Below are positions 1 to 6,581 of a stretch of DNA of 12,015 bases, one piece after another; positions within the stretch are counted from its first letter, which is position 1, and each line of letters begins with the position of its first letter. A program made the translations under genes and the position numbers. The notes under the pieces are model-generated. The model searched no databases and had not been told where the DNA came from. It saw nothing but the letters and a program-made list of their open reading frames with translations. Source of the stretch: JAYODZ01 sp965660195 (GTDB lineage: Bacteria; Pseudomonadota; Alphaproteobacteria; RS24); assembly GCA_965660195.1 (NCBI GenBank), contig CBFHZM010000057.1, positions 1 to 12,015 of the forward strand, written 5' to 3'.

Positions 1-569
1 CTATACGGCACTTCGGCCTGCAGCCCACCAGGATCGGTCGCGACAACGGTGATGGCAAGGTTCGATTTCGTCTCATAATCCAGCGGCTGATTTGGGTTTA
101 AAGAAATTACCCCCGTCGCGGCATTGATCTGGAAGTAGTTCACATCGCCACTGCCCGCGGTCGTATCGCGGAAACTATAGACCAGCGTATCGCCATCGGA
201 ATCGGAGAAATGCGCCGCGGCGTTCTCGCTTAAGCTGGCTGCATCCTCGGCCACCGTGAAGCTATCGCTCGCCGTATCCGTTACGGGCGCTCTATCCTCC
301 GATGGTGTCACGCCCGAGCCACCTCCTGCTACTGCGGAATATTCATTACCGCTACCACCGCCGCTGCAAGCCGCGAGCAAAGCCAAGGCCATTGGCGACA
401 GCACACCAAAACCACGCTGCCATGGCGAAAAGGCAGTCTGCTGTTTTAATAAAATGGCCAAAGGTACATGGCGTCTTGGCAGACTTGTTGTCCCTAAGAA
501 CGGTGGGACGCGACTGCTCATCGAATGATGAGACGCTGGCGTGACACGCGAGTCAGGTTTAAATAGCAT
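1..569 (-). CDS. Lipoprotein with cadherin-like repeats (5' part; runs off left edge)
   Basis: An open frame of 189 codons runs from an ATG at 569 to the window edge without a stop. An AAGGA sequence lies 10 nt upstream of this ATG. Residues about 53-68 form a hydrophobic stretch ending in a lipobox (ALLAAC, Cys68) followed by SGGGSG, so the mature protein should be lipid-anchored in the envelope. From about residue 95 the sequence resembles cadherin or calcium-binding adhesin repeats: FTVAEDAASLSENAA, then FSDSDGDTLVYSF, then FQINAATGVISLN, LDYET and ITVVATDPGG, which is the typical order of one cadherin-like domain. Such proteins usually act in adhesion or surface display. About 67 residues precede the lipobox cysteine, which is long for a signal peptide. 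A later start at Met17, or at the GTG or ATG codons for residues 56 and 60, is therefore possible, though none has a clear ribosome site. The precise family and full length cannot be judged from this fragment. Confidence 0.8.
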   Translation of the reverse strand, partial: MLFKPDSRVTPASHHSMSSRVPPFLGTTSLPRRHVPLAILLKQQTAFSPWQRGFGVLSPMALALLAACSGGGSGNEYSAVAGGGSGVTPSEDRAPVTDTASDSFTVAEDAASLSENAAAHFSDSDGDTLVYSFRDTTAGSGDVNYFQINAATGVISLNPNQPLDYETKSNLAITVVATDPGGLQAEVPY

Positions 570-1126
570 GACAGCATTTTCCTTTTAGGTTGTTCGCTCG
601 ACAATTCGCGTTTTCGAACGGAGGGGTTTTTCTGCAACGTGGTAAAACTTGCGCAACGCTGACACTGCGAAGTCCCATACGGGGACGTCATCTACGATGT
701 TGACGCAACGAACCTGACCACAAGACACGAAGAGGCAAAGCCCTCTCGCACTTTGGAAAACCAACAAAAGACCGGAAGCAAAATACAAAAAAAGATGGCG
801 CTGGACGGCGACGCAACCAGACAAAACGAACAGACGGCTTAGCGCAAAACATACGCCTAACAAGGTTTAAAAACCGTTAACCCCGTAAAACAAGGCGAAC
901 CAGGTTCGGTGCAATTTCTTAGTCAGGTCGTAGTGCAGCCTTAACTAGACTAAAGTCGCACAAACCCCCTCACGTAATTCCGTCTAAAAGACGAGCGTAA
1001 GAGAACGCTTCCTCAGTTGGGAGGTTAAGAAAATCAGCGCGGCGGGACAAGCCACGGCAGCGATCGTGATTTCAATTATTGCAATTCAAATTTTATTATG
1101 ATTTACAGATCACCGGCGAAATTTTG
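570..1126. other. Gene-poor interval rich in small inverted repeats
   Basis: No convincing gene is seen between the lipoprotein start and the tRNA. The plus strand is rich in A and poor in T over about 710-900. Several perfect short inverted repeats are visible: CGAACC-a-GGTTCG (896-908), TTAGTC with GACTAA (919-924 and 948-953, 23-nt loop), CGTCT-aaa-AGACG (981-993), AGCGT with ACGCT (994-1009) and CCTC with GAGG (1011-1024). None carries a T-run that would make it a standard terminator on either strand. A minus-strand frame of 92 codons (585-863) has only a TTG start, no ribosome site and no recognisable domain, so I do not call it a gene. The interval probably holds the lipoprotein promoter and leader. 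A structured small RNA is possible, but I recognise no known RNA family (no SRP RNA, RNase P or tmRNA hallmarks). Confidence 0.5.
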
Positions 1127-1216
<90 letters not shown>

Positions 1217-1226
1217 ACTGCCGCCA

Positions 1227-1255
1227 TGTTTAGCCAATTTACCCACAGGATGCAA
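1227..1255 (-). promoter_or_regulatory. Possible tRNA-Ser promoter
   Basis: On the minus strand TTGCAT (1255-1250) and TAAACA (1232-1227) are separated by 17 bp and lie 10 bp upstream of the tRNA 5' end. Each matches the sigma-70 consensus at only three of six positions, so the assignment rests mainly on spacing and placement. Confidence 0.3.
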
Positions 1256-1327
1256 TTGGTCGATCGCATGAGCTGCGCCACCCAAAATGCGGAGCAGAGG
1301 TGAAAATAAATTTTTCTCATTACGCCG

Positions 1328-1357
1328 TTAGGAATTCCATATCTCTCGCAGTATAAT
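1328..1357 (+). promoter_or_regulatory. Probable sigma-70 type promoter of the MscS-like gene
   Basis: A perfect TATAAT lies at 1352-1357, with a weak -35 candidate TTAGGA at 1328-1333 and an 18-bp spacer. Transcription would start near 1364, leaving a leader of about 50 nt. A 7-bp direct repeat, ATATCTC, flanks the -10 box at 1339-1345 and 1359-1365 (20 bp start to start), and a GGAATTCC palindrome lies at 1331-1338. Any operator role for these is inference. Confidence 0.5.
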
Positions 1358-1370
1358 GATATCTCGGAAG

Positions 1371-1386
1371 GCCGCAAAAATGCGGC
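1371..1386 (+). promoter_or_regulatory. Stem-loop in the leader of the MscS-like gene
   Basis: GCCGCA and TGCGGC form a perfect 6-bp stem around an AAAA loop, inside the predicted leader and 28 nt before the chosen start codon. No T-run follows, so it is not an intrinsic terminator. It could stabilise the leader RNA or affect translation. The function is unknown. Confidence 0.45.
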
Positions 1387-1414
1387 AACTCGAAGATAAG
1401 GGATGGGGGGTCAG

Positions 1415-2353
1415 ATGCGCGATTTCAGCCGTCGGTTTTTAAGCAAATTACTGGTCATTCTTATCGTCGTTGCCGGCGTTTACGGATTGAATTATTTTGG
1501 CCTGACCAACGACATCCGTGCCGCACTGTCAGACGATGCGGTCACCTTGCGCATAGGTGATGTTCACATTACACCTTACGACATCTTAAAGGCCCTGCTG
1601 ACAATCATTGCGGTGTTTTATCTGATCGCCACGATCAGCGATTTCGCGCGAGCGCGGATTGAGAGAGTAACCCGCTTGGATACCAGCACGCGGATATTGT
1701 TGCAGAAAGCGGCGCAAGTCTCGCTATATTTATTGGCGGCACTGATCAGCTTAAATCTACTCAGTATCGATCTCTCGGCACTGGCCGTGATCGGCGGTGC
1801 TGTGGGTATCGGCTTGGGCTTTGGCTTACAAAAAATTGCCTCGAACTTCATCAGTGGCGTTATTATTCTGCTAGAAAAATCGGTCCGTGCTGGCGACATC
1901 GTCGAACTTGATAATGGCATGGCGGGGATCATTCGCGACATTCAAGCGCGCTATATTCTTCTCGAAGCTTTTGACGGGCGCGAAGTGATGGTGCCAAATG
2001 AGGAGTTTATTGCCAATCGCGTCGTAAATCTGACCTATAGCAATAAACGCGGGCGGCTGAGTTTTCGCGTCGGGGTGTCATATGATTCTGACCTTCGATT
2101 GGCTAAATCCCTGATTATCGAAGCGGCACATGAAAACCCGCGCGTCCTGAAAGAACCGGCGCCCGATATTTGGCTCGAGGATTTCGCCGATAATGCGATT
2201 GTTTTCCACATGCGGGCATGGATTGACGATATCACCGATAATCGCTTTGGGGTCGTCGACCAGATCAATTTCGCGATTTGGGATAAATTTTCAGCCAATC
2301 AAATCGGCATCCCCTTCCCGCAACGGGTTATTCACGTNNNNNNNNNNAAATGA
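1415..2353 (+). CDS. MscS-family mechanosensitive ion channel
   Basis: The product (about 312 residues) is an inner-membrane channel of the small-conductance mechanosensitive family, which opens under membrane tension to release solutes during osmotic downshock. Membrane segments are at residues about 8-30, 56-76 and 101-119. The glycine/alanine-rich pore helix lies at about 122-153 (IGGAVGIGLGFGLQKIASNF). The beta domain with VRAGDIVEL follows at about 157-164, then MVPN (192-195) and a soluble alpha/beta C-terminal part ending in IPFPQRVIH. A start at 1403 is also in frame, but its AAGGG abuts the ATG; the ATG at 1415 has a G-rich sequence at a better distance. Ten N bases (2338-2347) interrupt the last codons, so the terminal residues and the TGA at 2351-2353 hold only if the gap is truly 10 bp. 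FPQRVIH is usually close to the C-terminus in this family, so little should be missing. Confidence 0.93.
   Translation: MRDFSRRFLSKLLVILIVVAGVYGLNYFGLTNDIRAALSDDAVTLRIGDVHITPYDILKALLTIIAVFYLIATISDFARARIERVTRLDTSTRILLQKAAQVSLYLLAALISLNLLSIDLSALAVIGGAVGIGLGFGLQKIASNFISGVIILLEKSVRAGDIVELDNGMAGIIRDIQARYILLEAFDGREVMVPNEEFIANRVVNLTYSNKRGRLSFRVGVSYDSDLRLAKSLIIEAAHENPRVLKEPAPDIWLEDFADNAIVFHMRAWIDDITDNRFGVVDQINFAIWDKFSANQIGIPFPQRVIHXXXXK
2338..2347. other. Run of 10 undetermined bases
   Basis: Ten N bases sit in the last codons of the MscS-like gene. The real length of the missing stretch is unknown. The downstream frame remains open to a TGA when the run is taken as exactly 10 bp. Confidence 1.
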
Positions 2354-2434
2354 CGCAGGTCGACGGCTTTCAGGGGTGATCTATGTTATGTAACTATATA
2401 AAGAACATGACGCGCGTAAGTGGAGCTTTTTACG

Positions 2435-3775
2435 ATGCAACCTTTATCTGAAATTATTTGCGACGAAGATCCTAATTATCGTCCGAAGTATGGCATTCAC
2501 TACCCAAACAAGCCAGACGGCTGGAGCCTAACCGATATTTTGCAATTCCGCGAAGGCCAACCGCATGATTATTTTCATAAATTACGCGAAGCAGCACCGG
2601 TCTCTTGGTGGGATATGCCGAAAGAAGCCGGTATGGCGGGCTTTTGGGCTTTGACGCGTTATGAGGACGTCAAACGTGTGGACCTCGATGCCAAGACTTT
2701 CTCCTCGCAAGATGGTGGTATTTTGATGGGCTATCGCCGCTCATCGGGGGGTCCGAAGCGCCTGCGGGATGCAGCGCTTGATAGCTTGATTAATCTTGAT
2801 CAGCCTTATCACATTCCACTGCGGATGGAGCATCGCCCGTTTTTCACGCCAGACTATATCGCCCGCTTGCAAAAGCGTGTTGAAGGCGAAGTCGATCGCC
2901 TGTTGGACGGTATGGAGGCGCACGCCAAAAAGAATGATGGCCGGGTTGATATGGTCAATATGTTTTCGCAGTGGTTGCCGCTTTTTACCCTGTGCGAGAT
3001 GCTTGGCGTAGATGAAAAAGACCGCCCCTCTATCGTTCGGTGGATGCATTATCTCGAAATGGCGCAATATATTATTAGCGACCCCGAGAGTAAAATTTCA
3101 CCCCTGTTTATGGTCAAGTTCCTATGGAATATTCGGCAAATGTTTCGCTATGGCGACCGCGTCATGCGCGATCGCCGGAAAAACCCACGCGATGATCTTT
3201 TAACGGTCATCGCTCAGGCTGAGATTGACGGAAAGCCAATGACTCAGAGCTTCCTCGATGGCTCGTGGTTGCTGATCATTTTTGCCGGCAATGACACAAC
3301 CCGCAATTCTCTGTCGGGTACAATGCGTCTGTTATCGCAATTTCCCGATCAGAAACAGATTTTGCTGGAGCAACCCGACCTCGTACGGCAGATGGTTCCT
3401 GAAGCACTACGCCTGGTATCGCCGGTCATGTTTATGCGCCGGACGGCGCAACAAGACACGGAGATTTCTGGACAAGCCATTGCTAAAGGCGAAAAAGTCA
3501 TCATGTGGTATGGGGCCGCCAATCGCGATCCAGCGGTTTTCACGGACCCGAATAAAATGGATATTTTCCGCAATAATGCCAGTGATCATCTGGCCTTTGG
3601 CACGGGCCCGCATGTTTGCCTCGGACAACGGATCGCCAATATGCAGCTGGAAACCGCTTACAAGAAAATTCTCGACCGCTTCCCGAACGTACAATGGACG
3701 GGCAAGCAAATGCATGCGCCGAATAATTTTGTCCATGCCATTTCTGAGCTGGAGATTGACCTCGGAATTTCGTGA
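2435..3775 (+). CDS. Cytochrome P450 monooxygenase (subfamily not assigned)
   Basis: This 446-residue soluble P450 would use O2 and electrons from a ferredoxin system to hydroxylate an organic substrate. The hallmark motifs are present in order: the I-helix oxygen-activation motif FAGNDTTR (283-290), the K-helix EALR (323-326), and the heme-binding loop FGTGPHVCLG (388-397), whose Cys395 is the thiolate ligand. The ATG at 2435 is chosen because GGAG (2422-2425) lies 9 nt upstream; an in-frame GTG at 2420 would overlap that site. The N-terminal region up to about residue 45 carries no membrane anchor, as is normal for bacterial P450s. A TATA-rich stretch (2395-2402) could be a -10 box, but no good -35 accompanies it. 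The gene is 81 bp beyond the MscS-like stop and overlaps the following membrane-protein gene by one base. It is clearly different in sequence from the CYP153-like gene in this window. The substrate is not predictable from motifs alone. Confidence 0.95.
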   Translation: MQPLSEIICDEDPNYRPKYGIHYPNKPDGWSLTDILQFREGQPHDYFHKLREAAPVSWWDMPKEAGMAGFWALTRYEDVKRVDLDAKTFSSQDGGILMGYRRSSGGPKRLRDAALDSLINLDQPYHIPLRMEHRPFFTPDYIARLQKRVEGEVDRLLDGMEAHAKKNDGRVDMVNMFSQWLPLFTLCEMLGVDEKDRPSIVRWMHYLEMAQYIISDPESKISPLFMVKFLWNIRQMFRYGDRVMRDRRKNPRDDLLTVIAQAEIDGKPMTQSFLDGSWLLIIFAGNDTTRNSLSGTMRLLSQFPDQKQILLEQPDLVRQMVPEALRLVSPVMFMRRTAQQDTEISGQAIAKGEKVIMWYGAANRDPAVFTDPNKMDIFRNNASDHLAFGTGPHVCLGQRIANMQLETAYKKILDRFPNVQWTGKQMHAPNNFVHAISELEIDLGIS

Positions 3776-4359
3776 TGCGGCCATTTCAACTCACCCATCG
3801 GACCCATTTCGAATCCGCTGGTAAGTTTATTCTCGGCCTCGCCGTTCTGCTCGGTTACTTCACCTATCTTTGGTGGAAATTCGACGCCAAAACAGGTTTG
3901 CTCCTCGCTGGCCTGACTTGGTCATTTTTTGTCCTCTGCACACCGATCGCTGATGCAGGGTTTTTGCTCGATTTCCCAATCCGGCTTTTATTCAAAGTTC
4001 GCATGCTCGTGACCGAGCTGTTTGTTTGGCTCTTGGCCGCCGCCATTTGTGCTTATGGCCTATTTTATGCCCCCGAGGTTTTTGAAAAGTCCCTCATTAC
4101 ATCGGTCTTGCATAAAATATTGATCTCGCCCATTCCCTATTGGGGGCTGATGGGCCTCTGTGCCGTTGGCACATTCATGTCGGTGCATCTTGGCGACGAA
4201 ATGCTTGACGTTATCAGCCACCGCGACCGCCAAAAATTCCATAGCCACGGTTTTTGGCTCCGGCTCATTAGCTTTGGTGCAATTCTGATTTTCGTCCTGA
4301 TCGGCTATGAACACCTGATCGTCGATCTCGGTGTCATGCCGTCAATCCAAAACCACTAA
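3775..4359 (+). CDS. Small multi-pass membrane protein of unknown function, coupled to the P450
   Basis: The 194-residue product is strongly hydrophobic, with probable membrane segments at about 17-34, 41-57, 77-98, 121-139 and 160-180. Notable polar or conserved-looking patches are CTPIADAGFLLDFP (55-68) at the end of the second segment and VHLGDEMLDVISHRDRQKFHSHG (137-159), a loop with three histidines and several acidic residues that could bind a metal or cofactor (inference). The ATG shares its A with the TGA of the P450 (TGATG), so translation is very likely coupled. A GTG one codon earlier is also in frame. I do not recognise the family. The coupling suggests a role with the P450, such as a membrane partner, an electron-transfer aid or substrate/product handling, but nothing in the sequence proves this. 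Its TAA overlaps the stop codon of thiC on the other strand. Confidence 0.82.
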   Translation: MRPFQLTHRTHFESAGKFILGLAVLLGYFTYLWWKFDAKTGLLLAGLTWSFFVLCTPIADAGFLLDFPIRLLFKVRMLVTELFVWLLAAAICAYGLFYAPEVFEKSLITSVLHKILISPIPYWGLMGLCAVGTFMSVHLGDEMLDVISHRDRQKFHSHGFWLRLISFGAILIFVLIGYEHLIVDLGVMPSIQNH

Positions 4360-6281
4360 AGCTTGCGATAAACCTCGGCGCCACCCACCCGAAATTCGGT
4401 AGCCTTTTCTTGCATCCCGTGGTCGAGTGCCGCATCGGGATCGATGTTCAGCTTAGCGGCATAATCGCGGACATCTTGCGTGATCTTCATCGAACAAAAA
4501 TGTGGTCCGCACATGGAGCAGAAATGCGCGACTTTCATCGACTGTTTGGGTAACGTTTCGTCGTGGTAAGCACGGGCCGTATCGGGGTCGAGGGATAAGT
4601 TAAATTGATCATCCCAACGAAACTCAAAGCGAGCCTTCGATAACGCATTGTCGCGAATTTGCGCGCCGACATGACCTTTGGCGAGATCCGCCGCGTGTGC
4701 GGCGAGCTTATAAGTAATGATCCCTTCTTTCACATCGTCTTTATTAGGCAGCCCAAGATGCTCCTTGGGGGTTACATAGCAAAGCATCGCCGTGCCATAC
4801 CAGCCGATCTGAGCTGCGCCGATCGCCGAGGTAATATGGTCATAGCCCGGCGCCACATCGGTGGTCAGGGGGCCAAGCGTGTAGAACGGCGCTTCGTCGC
4901 ACCACTCAAGTTGCTTATCCATGTTTTCTTTAATCAACTGCATCGGCACGTGACCAGGACCCTCAATCATCACCTGCACATCTTGCTTCCAAGCAATTTG
5001 GGTTAACTCACCAAGCGCCGCCAGTTCACCCAGCTGAGCCGCATCATTGGCATCATAAATCGAACCAGGTCGCAAACCATCGCCAAGCGAGAAGGATACA
5101 TCATAGGCTTTCATGATTTCGCATATTTCAGCGAAATGCGTGTATAGGAAATTTTCCTTATGATGCGCCAAGCACCATTTCGCCATAATCGATCCGCCGC
5201 GCGATACAATGCCCGTCATGCGATTGGCTGTCATCGGCACATAACGCAACAAAACGCCGGCGTGAATGGTGAAATAATCGACCCCTTGCTCGGCTTGTTC
5301 GATTAAGGTGTCGCGGAACATCTCCCAGGTCAGCTCCTCTGCTTTGCCGTCGACTTTCTCCAGTGCCTGATAGATCGGCACCGTTCCGATTGGCACTGGC
5401 GCGTTGCGAATAATCCATTCGCGCGTCTCGTGAATATGCTTACCCGTCGATAAATCCATAATTGTGTCGGCACCCCAACGGATCCCCCACGTCATTTTAT
5501 CAACTTCCTCACCGATCGATGAGGTAACCGCAGAGTTACCAATATTGCCGTTAATCTTGACCAAGAAATTACGTCCAATGATCATTGGCTCGCTTTCAGG
5601 GTGGTTAATATTAGCGGGGATAATGGCGCGGCCCCGGGCGACTTCATCGCGCACGAATTCAGGCGTAATTTCGCCCAACAGAGAAGCTCCGAAATTTTCT
5701 CCCGCATGCTGGCGCAACAACATATCGGCCATGCGTTTGCCCTTATCACCCGTCTCCGCCAAGGCGGCGATATAAGCCTGGCGGTTTTGGTTTTCGCGAA
5801 TGGCAATATATTCCATTTCCGGGGTCACAATCCCTTTGCGCGCATAATGCATTTGCGTGACATTCTGCCCTGCCTTGGCGCGGCGCGGTTGGCGCTCGAG
5901 ATCAAAGCGCAAGGCGGCGAGTTTCTCATCGCGCATCCGCTCCTGGCCATAGGCGCTCGACGGGCCCGACAGAATTTCCGTATCGCCGCGCTCTTCAATC
6001 CAGGCGGCTCGCAAAGCGGGTAGACCTTTGCGAATGTCGATATTGGCGCTTGGGTCGGTATAAGGACCTGATGTGTCATAGACATAAATCGGTGGGTTCA
6101 CCTCACCGCCCATATCTGATGGCGTGTCAGCTTGCGTGATTTGGCGCATTGGCACCCGAATATCGGGTCGTGAGCCGGCGACATATATTTTTCGGCTATT
6201 CGGCAAACAGGCAATCGCAGCCTCGTCGACCTGGGCGTTGCCGGCTGTAAAGGCTGATTTATCTTGTGTGCTTTGCGACAT
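4356..6281 (-). CDS. thiC: Phosphomethylpyrimidine synthase ThiC
   Basis: ThiC is a radical-SAM enzyme that rearranges aminoimidazole ribotide into hydroxymethylpyrimidine phosphate, the pyrimidine half of thiamine. The 641-residue length is normal for the bacterial enzyme. The C-terminal cluster motif CSMCGPHFC supplies the three [4Fe-4S] ligands Cys588, Cys591 and Cys596. Family blocks include GADTIMDLSTG, SRGGSIMAKWC, SLGDGLRPGS and EGPGHVPM. The start at 6281 is preferred over the in-frame ATG at 6305 because GAGGAG (6293-6288) lies 6 nt upstream of it; the longer start would place this ribosome site inside the coding region. Expression is very likely controlled by the TPP riboswitch in the leader. 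The gene is divergent from the CYP153-like gene and ends tail to tail, with a 4-nt overlap, against the plus-strand membrane-protein gene. No other thiamine gene is in the window. Confidence 0.98.
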   Translation of the reverse strand: MSQSTQDKSAFTAGNAQVDEAAIACLPNSRKIYVAGSRPDIRVPMRQITQADTPSDMGGEVNPPIYVYDTSGPYTDPSANIDIRKGLPALRAAWIEERGDTEILSGPSSAYGQERMRDEKLAALRFDLERQPRRAKAGQNVTQMHYARKGIVTPEMEYIAIRENQNRQAYIAALAETGDKGKRMADMLLRQHAGENFGASLLGEITPEFVRDEVARGRAIIPANINHPESEPMIIGRNFLVKINGNIGNSAVTSSIGEEVDKMTWGIRWGADTIMDLSTGKHIHETREWIIRNAPVPIGTVPIYQALEKVDGKAEELTWEMFRDTLIEQAEQGVDYFTIHAGVLLRYVPMTANRMTGIVSRGGSIMAKWCLAHHKENFLYTHFAEICEIMKAYDVSFSLGDGLRPGSIYDANDAAQLGELAALGELTQIAWKQDVQVMIEGPGHVPMQLIKENMDKQLEWCDEAPFYTLGPLTTDVAPGYDHITSAIGAAQIGWYGTAMLCYVTPKEHLGLPNKDDVKEGIITYKLAAHAADLAKGHVGAQIRDNALSKARFEFRWDDQFNLSLDPDTARAYHDETLPKQSMKVAHFCSMCGPHFCSMKITQDVRDYAAKLNIDPDAALDHGMQEKATEFRVGGAEVYRKL

Positions 6282-6287
6282 TCGTTG

Positions 6288-6381
6288 CTCCTCGTCCGAT
6301 ATCATCTCGGCCTATTGATCTGGATGTTCACCAAAAGAGGAGTTGCTCAAATTGGTGCCGTCTCTTACGACGCACCAAAAG
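6288..6381 (-). promoter_or_regulatory. Probable riboswitch expression platform with competing hairpins
   Basis: Between aptamer and start codon, CTTTTGGTG occurs twice on the minus strand (6381-6373 and 6337-6329) with a GCACCAA between them (6358-6352). The middle segment can pair with either copy, giving two mutually exclusive hairpins. A CTCCTC (6342-6337) partly overlaps the second copy and is complementary to the thiC ribosome site GAGGAG (6293-6288). CTCCT can also pair with GGGAG in the 3' strand of the aptamer. No hairpin is followed by a proper T-run, so control at translation initiation is more likely than termination. The base pairs are seen in the sequence; the mechanism is inference. 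Confidence 0.55.
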
Positions 6382-6384
6382 CCA

Positions 6385-6458
6385 GCACTCCCTGCAGCGG
6401 CATGATCCGTGAACAGGTGCCAAGGGTGTGATCTCACCGCTGTTGCGGACCCCCGTGC
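6385..6458 (-). promoter_or_regulatory. TPP riboswitch aptamer (thi box) of thiC
   Basis: Read on the minus strand, GCAC (6458-6455) and GTGC (6388-6385) form helix P1. GGGGGT followed by the hairpin CCGC-AACA-GCGG gives P2 and P3. The junction has the conserved TGAGAT and ACCCTT, then CACCTG, GGATCATGCC and GCAGGGA, which match the conserved right half of the thi box (CCTG...GGATAATGCC...AGGGA). The position, between a candidate promoter and thiC on the same strand, fits perfectly. TPP binding should lower thiC expression. Confidence 0.95.
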
Positions 6459-6465
6459 GTCGAAG

Positions 6466-6496
6466 CTTATAGTAACATTTTCTGCTCCTGCGGCAA
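6466..6496 (-). promoter_or_regulatory. thiC: Candidate thiC promoter
   Basis: On the minus strand TTGCCG (6496-6491) precedes two overlapping -10 candidates, TACTAT (6474-6469, 16-bp spacer) and TATAAG (6471-6466, 19-bp spacer). Either would start transcription within a few bases of the 5' edge of the aptamer near 6459, which is the main reason for this call. Confidence 0.4.
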
Positions 6497-6524
6497 GTTG
6501 CCCATTCTCTCCTCTTGGCAAGTT
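6492..6524. repeat. Direct repeat GGCAAGTT in the divergent thiC/CYP153 promoter region
   Basis: GGCAAGTT occurs at 6492-6499 and 6517-6524, 25 bp start to start. The first copy is part of the palindrome GGCAA-G-TTGCC (6492-6502). The first overlaps the candidate -35 box of thiC and the second overlaps that of the CYP153-like gene. It could be a regulator binding site, but part of the match may come from -35-like sequence itself. Confidence 0.4.
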
Positions 6525-6542
6525 TTGTTTTCGCGTTAAACT
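6515..6542 (+). promoter_or_regulatory. Candidate promoter of the CYP153-like gene set
   Basis: TTGGCA (6515-6520, five of six matches to the -35 consensus) and TAAACT (6537-6542, four of six) are 16 bp apart. Transcription would start near 6549, giving a leader of about 33 nt that contains the imperfect dyad GGGGAC-aagc-GTTCCC (6548-6563). Confidence 0.45.
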
Positions 6543-6581
6543 TTTCTGGGGACAAGCGTTCCCAATATTATGGAGAGAATT

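Noticed and set aside
517..532. CTCATC-gaat-GATGAG perfect hairpin
   Set aside because: It lies inside the lipoprotein coding region around Met17 and has no T-run; at this size it may be chance.
256..544. Two plus-strand frames of 80-90 codons
   Set aside because: They are antisense to the lipoprotein gene, whose signal, lipobox and cadherin-like repeat are much better supported.
585..863. Minus-strand 92-codon frame directly upstream of the lipoprotein gene
   Set aside because: It starts with TTG, has no ribosome site, no recognisable domain, an odd cysteine content and unconvincing codon use; its end next to the lipoprotein ribosome site appears to be chance.
2385..2402. GTTA-TG-TAAC dyad and TATA-rich stretch before the first P450
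   Set aside because: A -10-like box may be present, but no acceptable -35 lies at the right distance and the dyad arms are only 4 bp, so I do not call a promoter or operator.
4659..6085. Several open frames on both strands inside thiC
   Set aside because: They are shadows of the thiC coding frame, which has full family motifs and normal length.
6352..6378. Hairpin after the TPP aptamer considered as an intrinsic terminator
   Set aside because: The stem is good, with one bulge, but only three T residues follow on the thiC strand, so termination is less likely than translational control.
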